From NCBI GenBank assembly GCA_018623675.1, contig JAAZVJ010000068.1, positions 1-5,938 on the forward strand: a DNA stretch of 5,938 nucleotides, in the 5' to 3' direction. The stretch is from Synechococcus sp. HW_metabat.54. Its GTDB lineage: Bacteria; Cyanobacteriota; Cyanobacteriia; PCC-6307; Cyanobiaceae. Both the position numbers and the translations under genes were made by a program. The notes under the pieces were generated by a model, which saw only the letters and a list, made by a program, of their open reading frames with translations, was not told where the DNA came from and made no database searches. Of this stretch, positions 1 to 5,225 are shown piece by piece (position 1 is the first letter of the stretch; each line of letters starts with the position of its first letter).

Positions 1-25
1 GATGACTGCCAACGGCTGGCAATGA
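1..25 (+). CDS. Possible 3' end of an upstream gene (partial)
   Basis: Reading in the frame of bases 2-4 gives the open codons M-T-A-N-G-W-Q followed by TGA at 23-25. That stop overlaps the ATG of the permease at 22-24 as ATGA, a junction typical of co-transcribed bacterial genes. This could be the tail of a preceding gene in the same operon. Seven codons are far too few to identify a product, and an open frame this short is expected by chance. The overlap geometry is the only support. Confidence 0.22.
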
Positions 26-1608
26 GTCAGGCCTCTCCTGCCCTCTCCCCCTCCTGGCGCCAATCCTGGAGTCAGTGGTGGCGCCCCGGCCGCCGTTGGC
101 TCACCGGGCTGGCCGTACTCCTGGCCCTACTGGCGTTGTTGCCGGTGGTCGGACTGATCGGAGCAGGAGTGCAAGGGCTGGGGAATGGGTCCGCAAGCCT
201 GGGGGCTGATGGTGCGCAACAGATTGGGGGCACCATTGCGCTCCTCCTTGGTACCACCAGCGTTGGCGCCCTCCTGGGAACCGCCAATGGGTGGCTGCTC
301 GCCAACTGCCGCTTTCCAGGCCGACGGCTCCTGCGCATCGCCCAGCTCCTGCCCCTTGCCACCCCGTCGTATCTGTTGGCCGCCACCTTGGTGGATCTGG
401 GCAGCCGCCATGGACTGCGCATTCATGGTCTCGGCTGGGGGGTCGTGGTGCTGGCGCTCTGCACCTACCCCTACGTGTTTCTCCTGAGCACGGAAAGCTT
501 CACCATCTGCGGCAGGCGACAGCTGGAAGCCTGCCGCTGCCTTGGTGTTGGCCCCTGGAACAGCTTCAGGCGCATCGCCCTGCCCATGGCACTCCCCGCC
601 ATCGGCGCCGGCATCGCGCTGATGGGCATGGAGGTGGTGAATGAACTCGGCGCTGTGCAACTGCTGGGAATTCCCAGCCTGTCTGGAGGGATTCTTCAGG
701 CGTGGCAAGCCGAAGGCAATCCAGCCGGCGCTGTCGGCCTGGCCCTGATCACCCTCTGCATCGTGATGGTGTTGCTGGTGGCCGAACGCAACTTGCGACG
801 GCGCAGCCGCCGCTGGGCTGAAGGCGTGGCTGGAGGTGAATCGCCGGCCTGGCCGCTAAGCGGCGGAAGGGCCCTCACAGCCCAGATCCTTGGAGCGTTG
901 CCACCCGTACTGAGCCTGGGGACACCACTGGTGTGGGCCAGCCTGAATCTTGACCAACTCGGGCAGGGGGTATCACTGCAGCTGCTGCTGCTGACCACAC
1001 GCAGCCTGGGGCTGGCCTTGGCCGCAGCAGCACTGGCGATGGTGGCGGCCCTGCTGCTCTCCATCGCCAAGCGCTGGAGCCAGGCGCGCTGGCTACGAGG
1101 ACTCACGTTTCTCGCCGGGATGGGATACGCCATCCCCGGTGCCGTGCTGGCCCTGGCCTTGCAAATGCTTGGAGGGCCTTGGCAACTCACCCCCTTGCTG
1201 CTGCTGCTCTGGGGCTACTGCGACCGTTTTCTCGCGGTCGCCAAAGGAGGGCTTGATGCAGCCCTTGAACGCCTATCGCCCAGCCTTGATGAAGCCGCCA
1301 CCGGTTTGGGGTGCCGTTGGCCTGATGTACTGCAACGCATCCATCTGCCCTTACTCAGAGGACCGATGGCCGTTGGTGGCCTGCTGGTGTTCGTCGACAC
1401 GGTGAAGGAACTCCCCCTCACCCTGGCCCTGCGTCCCTTTGATTTCGACACCCTTTCCGTGCGGGTCTTTCAGTACGCCAGTGACGAACGTTTAGCGGCA
1501 GCGCTCTGGCCTGCCCTGATCATCCTGGCGCTGGGATTAATGGCGTCACTGGCCCTCGTTCCAGGGCTCGACCACCAAGCCCAAGACCCCTCCACCGCAA
1601 ACGAGTGA
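22..1608 (+). CDS. futB: Ferric iron ABC transporter permease, FutB/FbpB-type, two fused permease domains
   Basis: This 528-residue inner-membrane permease would move Fe(III) from a periplasmic binding protein (FutA type) across the membrane, powered by an ATPase (FutC type); neither partner is in the window. It is two tandem BPD_transp_1 domains, each with an EAA loop that docks on the ATPase. The first loop runs from E169 to P188 (EACRCLG...RIALP) and the second from E424 to P443 (EAATGLG...RIHLP). The stretch from D459, TVKELPLTLALRPFDFDTL, followed by YASDERLAAA, is diagnostic of the FbpB/HitB/FutB iron branch rather than of sulfate or polyamine permeases. About 12 hydrophobic segments are visible, the first near residues 27-50, after a Trp/Arg-rich N-terminus. 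The length fits the family. The ATG at 22 has no clear Shine-Dalgarno sequence and the frame is open to base 1, so a start left of the window is possible. Iron (Fur) control is plausible, but any promoter lies outside. Confidence 0.88.
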   Translation: MSQASPALSPSWRQSWSQWWRPGRRWLTGLAVLLALLALLPVVGLIGAGVQGLGNGSASLGADGAQQIGGTIALLLGTTSVGALLGTANGWLLANCRFPGRRLLRIAQLLPLATPSYLLAATLVDLGSRHGLRIHGLGWGVVVLALCTYPYVFLLSTESFTICGRRQLEACRCLGVGPWNSFRRIALPMALPAIGAGIALMGMEVVNELGAVQLLGIPSLSGGILQAWQAEGNPAGAVGLALITLCIVMVLLVAERNLRRRSRRWAEGVAGGESPAWPLSGGRALTAQILGALPPVLSLGTPLVWASLNLDQLGQGVSLQLLLLTTRSLGLALAAAALAMVAALLLSIAKRWSQARWLRGLTFLAGMGYAIPGAVLALALQMLGGPWQLTPLLLLLWGYCDRFLAVAKGGLDAALERLSPSLDEAATGLGCRWPDVLQRIHLPLLRGPMAVGGLLVFVDTVKELPLTLALRPFDFDTLSVRVFQYASDERLAAALWPALIILALGLMASLALVPGLDHQAQDPSTANE

Positions 1609-1622
1609 GGTCAACAACGATG

Positions 1623-1646
1623 GGCCTTGGCTGATCAGCGAAGGCC
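1623..1646. terminator. GC-rich inverted repeat at the convergent gene junction, possible bidirectional terminator
   Basis: The arms GGCCTT (1623-1628) and AAGGCC (1641-1646) flank the palindrome GCTGATCAGC (1630-1639), with one G/G mismatch pair at 1629 and 1640. Transcribed from either strand this folds into a stem with a GATC loop. It lies where the + strand permease and the minus-strand UPF0104 gene converge, and it includes the latter's stop codon (1635-1637). There is no run of T on either side, so classical intrinsic termination is uncertain. The position and symmetry suggest transcript-end formation or 3'-end protection. Confidence 0.42.
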
Positions 1647-2573
1647 GTTCATCGTGCGACGGGCAAGGCGTTGGTCGAGGTGAATAGCCGCAGCTGCCAA
1701 CACATCCGCCAAGGTGACCACAAGCCGATACGACAAGGCCACCGCCAGCAACGGAGCTTCGGCGACAAAGGTGCTGAGCCGCATCAACAACACAGCCTCA
1801 AACACCCCTAAGCCTCCTGGTGCCGCGGGAACCACGAGGCCCACGGTCCAAGCCAAAGCGAATCCCGCCAACCAGGTCAGAGGCGAGTGAGAAACGCCGA
1901 GATCAAAGGTCTGCACACAACACCAGAATCCGGCGAAACGACAGAACACAAAGCCCATTTCGACCCCAAGGGGTGCCCAGGGATAGCCACCACGGCCACT
2001 TCCAAGGGGGGTGTTCTCCAGAGGAGCAAGCGCCTCGGTATCCGCCCGCTGCAACTGTTTCCATTTGGCCCGTTCCAGGCGCTCGAGCAAGGGTTCACGC
2101 CAACGCGGCACCAGCACGACAGCCGGAAGCACACACACCAGGGCCAGACCCGATTGCCATCCCCCAAACGGAACCCAGAGCAGGGCTGCTACCGCCATCA
2201 CCAAAGGCTCCAGCAGTACCGACACCAAAGCCCGGTTCGCACCCATGGCCGGCTGGAGGGTGCGCAGACGATCCACAAAATGCCAGATCCCACCGGGGAG
2301 GTACTTCAGCAGGTTGGTGCGCAGATGCAGAGGCACCAAGCCCATGCCCTCACTGTCGTGGCCTAACCAATCCACCAACACCCGCCAGCCGATGGCATTC
2401 ACCACCAGGCTCAACCAACTCAGGGCCAGGCCCAGCAACAGCCACCACCAACCCCGCGCCGTGATGGTGAGTTCCTGCAAGCCGGACACATGGCCTGCCA
2501 AGGCCCAACCCACAAACCCCAAGCTGGCCAGAGTCACCCACAAGCGCAGTCCCCCAGGCAACTTCGAATTCAA
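1635..2573 (-). CDS. UPF0104 / LPG-synthase transmembrane-domain family membrane protein
   Basis: This is an integral membrane protein of 312 residues with about seven to eight hydrophobic segments. Its signatures are those of the UPF0104 family, related to the flippase-like membrane part of lysylphosphatidylglycerol synthase: KYLPGGIWHFVDR in the first third and PAAPGGLGVFEAVLLMRLS near residues 249-267. It lacks the soluble aminoacyl-transferase domain of MprF, so it is unlikely to make lysyl-lipids itself; a lipid or glycolipid translocation role is inferred only from the family. The start chosen is TTG at 2573, which overlaps the larC stop as TTGA and has GGAGGA 9 bases upstream. A TTG at 2582 (315 residues) is in frame, but the GGAGGA abuts it with no spacing. 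It is the last gene of a four-gene minus-strand cluster and ends 26 bases from the permease stop. The substrate is unknown. Confidence 0.8.
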   Translation of the reverse strand: MNSKLPGGLRLWVTLASLGFVGWALAGHVSGLQELTITARGWWWLLLGLALSWLSLVVNAIGWRVLVDWLGHDSEGMGLVPLHLRTNLLKYLPGGIWHFVDRLRTLQPAMGANRALVSVLLEPLVMAVAALLWVPFGGWQSGLALVCVLPAVVLVPRWREPLLERLERAKWKQLQRADTEALAPLENTPLGSGRGGYPWAPLGVEMGFVFCRFAGFWCCVQTFDLGVSHSPLTWLAGFALAWTVGLVVPAAPGGLGVFEAVLLMRLSTFVAEAPLLAVALSYRLVVTLADVLAAAAIHLDQRLARRTMNGLR

Positions 2574-3805
2574 AGCCCCCAATCCTCCAGCGCTCGAAAG
2601 TGATCAGCCTGGGCCAAGACGCCCATCCGCACCTGCTCCAGCGACACGTTCGCCTGCAAGCTGACACGACGCAATTCATCGTGCTCCACCTTCAGGCTCA
2701 TGCCCCCACCAGGCCGGCGCACCTGCTTGACCCGCAAGTCCCCCCAGGGGGAAGGACAAACCCCAGCTCTTCGGAGGAGCAACCAACGCCCCTGGCGGCG
2801 TTCCCGAAGTCCCAAGGTGGTTCCGGCAGAAAGCCAGATCTGACGCAAATCCGAGGCCCGTTCCGGCAGGGATAACGCGGTCATCGCCACACCTGAACGG
2901 GCTTTTTGCATCAACACCGGTGCGGTGGCCACCTCCAGGGCTCCCCCCGTTCGCAGGCGGTCAGCCAAATCAGCCAGGTCTTCAGCTGAGGCGTCATCAA
3001 TCCACGCCTCCTGCACCACCAGCTCCTGCCAAACAGCACCAGAGTCGAGTGTCGATGGGGACTGGGGCGACTGGCGCTCCTGCACCTGGAGCACACGCAA
3101 CAGATTCGGGCGATCCAGCTCTCGGTGCCCTAACCCGATGCCAATCCCCTCCACCACCAGATCTCCTGGCTCTTCAAAACCATCCGCCAGCACGGCCATC
3201 AGAGCCAGCCCCGTTGGGGTGGTGAGTTCACCGCTGGGGAGCTCCGGCCCTGAACGCAACGGCACCCGATGACGCCGAGCAATCTCCAACACCGCGGGCA
3301 CGGGCACGGGAAGACAGCCATGCTCGGTCTGCACCGTGCCGCGGCCAGCCGGTGGGGGTAGGCAGAGCAGTCGGTCGGGATCCAGCGCCGTGATGGCGGC
3401 ACAAACACCCACCACATCCACGAGGCTGTCGAGAGCACCCACCTCATGGAAGTGCACTTGTTCAGGATCGGTGCCATGCACCGTGGCCTCGGCCTCCGCC
3501 AAGGCGGTGAACACCTCGAGCACCCTCTGCTTCAGGCGATCCTCGAGGCAGGCCTCATGAATCTGACGGCGGAGATCACGCCAATGGCGATGTCCCCCCA
3601 TCGGTGCCACCGGCTCCACATCCAACTGCAGACCTCGCAGGCCCCCATTGGTGCCTTCCTCCACAACCAACTGGTAGCTGCCCTCCAAACCCAATGCCGC
3701 CAAGGGCTGCTCGATCTGCTCCCGTGGAAGTCCTAAATCCAGGCATGCAGCCAGAAGCATGTCGCCGGCCAAACCTGTGGGGCAGTCGACAACGAGAGAG
3801 CCCAT
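2570..3805 (-). CDS. larC: LarC-family nickel-pincer cofactor biosynthesis protein (nickel insertase)
   Basis: LarC inserts nickel, in a CTP-dependent reaction, into the bis-thiocarboxylated pyridinium mononucleotide made by LarB and LarE, giving the nickel-pincer nucleotide used by lactate racemase LarA and relatives. This 411-residue protein carries the family motifs in order: DCPTGLAGDM (7-16; often DCFSGISGDM), HRHWRDL (72-78), VHFHEVGALDSLVDVVG (117-133), ELTTPTG (193-199), GIGIG...RPNLLRVL (220-239), WIDDAS (268-273; usually NIDDM), KARSG (301-305) and TTLGLRE (329-335). LarC1- and LarC2-type parts lie in one frame, with no frameshift as in Lactobacillus. The start is ATG at 3805, which leads directly into the conserved DCPTG motif and overlaps the preceding stop as TGATG. 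The His-rich stretch seen in many LarC proteins is reduced to HRH. No larA, larB or larE is nearby. Family assignment is firm; activity is inferred. Confidence 0.88.
   Translation of the reverse strand: MGSLVVDCPTGLAGDMLLAACLDLGLPREQIEQPLAALGLEGSYQLVVEEGTNGGLRGLQLDVEPVAPMGGHRHWRDLRRQIHEACLEDRLKQRVLEVFTALAEAEATVHGTDPEQVHFHEVGALDSLVDVVGVCAAITALDPDRLLCLPPPAGRGTVQTEHGCLPVPVPAVLEIARRHRVPLRSGPELPSGELTTPTGLALMAVLADGFEEPGDLVVEGIGIGLGHRELDRPNLLRVLQVQERQSPQSPSTLDSGAVWQELVVQEAWIDDASAEDLADLADRLRTGGALEVATAPVLMQKARSGVAMTALSLPERASDLRQIWLSAGTTLGLRERRQGRWLLLRRAGVCPSPWGDLRVKQVRRPGGGMSLKVEHDELRRVSLQANVSLEQVRMGVLAQADHFRALEDWGL
2583..2588 (-). promoter_or_regulatory. Shine-Dalgarno GGAGGA that decides the UPF0104 start
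   Basis: On the minus strand the bases read GGAGGA, a strong anti-16S match lying inside the last codons of larC. It is 9 bases from the TTG at 2573 and directly touches the TTG at 2582, so it favours 2573. It is the only strong ribosome-binding site I can see at any start in the window. The other two overlapping starts of the cluster have none. Confidence 0.65.
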
Positions 3806-4491
3806 CAGCCGTCCGAACTTGGCATTGCAACCTTGGAGGAGGCCTGGTCCAACAGCTCCTCCGCAAGCTGTGCAAGCGCGGGCTGCTGAGCGCGCAACCA
3901 CTGATCCACTTCACGCCTGGCCCGTCGCTGCTCGCGCTGCGCCGTGTCCACATCGTGACCAGAAAGGCCCCAGAGCCTCCCCAGCAACGCACGGTCATCA
4001 GCTCCCCCTCTGGCAGCTCCATAGATCAAGGTTTCAGCCGCGATCCCTGCCTGCAAAACACGGCTCCACCGACGCAGATCCTCCAGCGACATGCGCACAC
4101 TGTCGGGAATCGAGAATTCCGTGGCGCCGTTACTGCGCACACCCGCCTCTAAACAGGCCCGGGTTCCCACCAACACCCGTTGCACAGGGAGGTCGTTCTC
4201 GCGAGCGATCAACAGATGGCCCGCCTCATGGCACGCAATGCGCCGCAAACGGGACCGACCTCCCGGTAAGGCCTCGGCGACAAGATGCCCTCCCAATCCT
4301 TGCCACTGGGAGGCATCCACGGTGAGTGCAACCAGCGCTCCCCCGATCCCCACTGCAATCCAGGCCGGTGACAGACCCACCAAGGGGCCAAACACCGCCA
4401 GCAATGTGGCTCCAGCGACGGCGGCCCCAGCGGTCTCACTCGAAACAGATCCGCGCGACTCACCGCGGCTGCCGGGGGCCGGGGGCTCCAT
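3805..4491 (-). CDS. Membrane-anchored M41 (FtsH)-like zinc peptidase lacking the AAA module
   Basis: This 228-residue protein has a short polar N-terminus rich in Gly, Ser and Pro, then two closely spaced hydrophobic stretches (about 21-40 and 42-58), then a soluble domain. The domain opens with ACHEAGHLLIA, a zinc-metalloprotease HExxH (H88, E89, H92) in the exact M41 context. AETLIYG (152-158) corresponds to the FtsH AEEL-FG stretch. GADD follows, with D165 or D166 some 73-74 residues after H92, about the spacing of the third zinc ligand in FtsH. A helical, Arg/Gln/Glu-rich C-terminus follows, as in FtsH. No Walker A/B or SRH motif exists, so it cannot unfold substrates itself. It may cleave small or unfolded membrane substrates or act with an FtsH complex; both are inferences. 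Its ATG shares one base with the upstream stop (TGATG), and its own stop shares one base with the larC ATG. Confidence 0.75.
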   Translation of the reverse strand: MEPPAPGSRGESRGSVSSETAGAAVAGATLLAVFGPLVGLSPAWIAVGIGGALVALTVDASQWQGLGGHLVAEALPGGRSRLRRIACHEAGHLLIARENDLPVQRVLVGTRACLEAGVRSNGATEFSIPDSVRMSLEDLRRWSRVLQAGIAAETLIYGAARGGADDRALLGRLWGLSGHDVDTAQREQRRARREVDQWLRAQQPALAQLAEELLDQASSKVAMPSSDG

Positions 4492-5129
4492 CAGGCTTGT
4501 GCCTGCCTGCCGCGACCCTTGCCGCCCCGTCCTTTTCCACCACGGGTGGGCATCGGGGCGATCGCCTCAAAAGCCTCGACTTGCAGGTCTTGTCCCTGGC
4601 GGCGCACCTCAAGGCTGACGAAATGACGCAGATGCTCAATCGGGATCTCGCCTTTGAGCTGCAATTTGAACGGCAGCGGGCGACTTCCGTCGGCCCGGGG
4701 CAGCTGCCGCACTTTGATCACCAGCTCCCCCGTTTCCGGGCGGGTAAAGATCAGTTCGCCCCGAATCGAGAAGAAGTCATCCCCCTCGGGAAGCGTGTCG
4801 TGAACAGGCTGGGCGTCGCCCTCGGGTGCAGCGTCCGCACGGTCGAGGGTGCTGGGCTCCCAGATGCCCGCAATCTGCAAATGCAAATGGCCACCCTCAC
4901 GGGAGCGGGGATAAACCACCCACAGATGGGGATGGTCCATGGCCAGATGACGGCGCATCAGCGTGAGCATGCGGCCCAGCACCACAGCCTCCAGCTCCTG
5001 GCCCTGGTCATCCACGAGCACACCACGGGTGAGTTGCTCATCGGACTCCGGCCGATAGGTGCCTCGGACGACACCGATGGCCCGGTATTGCAACGGTTCG
5101 GTGACCGGGGAGATCGGATGGTCGCGCAT
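4491..5129 (-). CDS. Hypothetical protein with beta-rich body and RGGKG-repeat basic tail
   Basis: I do not recognise a named family. The 212-residue soluble protein has no signal peptide or membrane segment. The body looks beta-rich, in two blocks: an N-terminal one (YRAIGVVRGTYRP, RGVLVDDQG, LEAVVLGRML) and a central to C-terminal one (FFSIRGELIF, GELVIKVRQLP, PFKLQLKGEIP, FVSLEVRRQG). They are joined by an acidic linker with two similar PEGD segments. It ends in a Gly/Arg/Lys tail from residue 194 with two tandem RGGKG units (196-205), suggesting nucleic-acid or ribosome contact; that role, and an OB-like fold, are guesses from composition. The start is ATG at 5129. An in-frame TTG at 5162 would add 11 residues, but neither has a clear Shine-Dalgarno. 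It is the first gene of the four-gene cluster, and its TGA overlaps the next ATG by one base. Confidence 0.72.
   Translation of the reverse strand: MRDHPISPVTEPLQYRAIGVVRGTYRPESDEQLTRGVLVDDQGQELEAVVLGRMLTLMRRHLAMDHPHLWVVYPRSREGGHLHLQIAGIWEPSTLDRADAAPEGDAQPVHDTLPEGDDFFSIRGELIFTRPETGELVIKVRQLPRADGSRPLPFKLQLKGEIPIEHLRHFVSLEVRRQGQDLQVEAFEAIAPMPTRGGKGRGGKGRGRQAQA
4557..4566. repeat. HIP1 palindrome
   Basis: This is an exact GGCGATCGCC, the extended form of the highly iterated palindrome GCGATCGC of many cyanobacterial genomes. It lies in the coding sequence of the hypothetical protein, near its C-terminal end (the E-A-I-A-P codons). The identical decamer recurs at 5657-5666. Confidence 0.7.
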
Positions 5130-5225
5130 CAGTGGGTAAGAGCACTCAGTTGCTCGCAACAAACTCTAGCCAGCCCGGTTCGATGCCCTCAGACTGGGCT
5201 GACCCCTGGGTGGATCAGGCAGCCA
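5130..5225. promoter_or_regulatory. Divergent intergenic region, presumed promoters for the larC operon and the TPR gene
   Basis: This 96-bp gap is the only place in the window where two genes diverge, so promoters for both directions should be here or in the adjacent coding ends. I see no convincing paired -35/-10 on either strand; a weak -10 candidate is TAGAGT on the minus strand (5163-5168). Two inverted repeats are visible: GTTGC-TC-GCAAC at 5149-5160, a compact operator-like dyad, and CAGCCC (5171-5176) with GGGCTG (5196-5201). Both are short enough to be chance. Confidence 0.4.

Noticed and set aside
127..708. Long minus-strand open frame opposite the permease.
   Set aside because: It is rich in Gln, His and Gly with no domain pattern and mirrors a gene with clear permease motifs. 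High GC content makes such antisense frames common.
975..1210. Short CTG runs near 980 and 1200 that look like microsatellites.
   Set aside because: They encode leucines in transmembrane helices of the permease and are explained by codon preference.
1820..2664. Long + strand frames opposite the UPF0104 gene and the larC end.
   Set aside because: Their composition is Pro/Arg/Thr/Ser-rich without hydrophobic or motif structure, while the minus strand holds recognisable families in the same bases.
3806..3901. Upstream extension of the LarC frame by 32 codons from 3901.
   Set aside because: The extra sequence lies wholly inside the M41-like gene, is Cys/Ala/Gly-rich and unlike LarC N-termini. 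The conserved DCPTG motif starts six residues after the ATG at 3805.
3604..4325. Long + strand frames opposite larC and the peptidase.
   Set aside because: They are Pro/Arg/His-rich with no coherent fold and are shadows of the minus-strand genes, which carry HEAGH and the LarC motifs.
5130..5162. TTG start at 5162 for the RGG-tailed protein.
   Set aside because: It adds 11 unremarkable residues with no ribosome-binding site, and an ATG is available at 5129. It is not excluded, only less likely.
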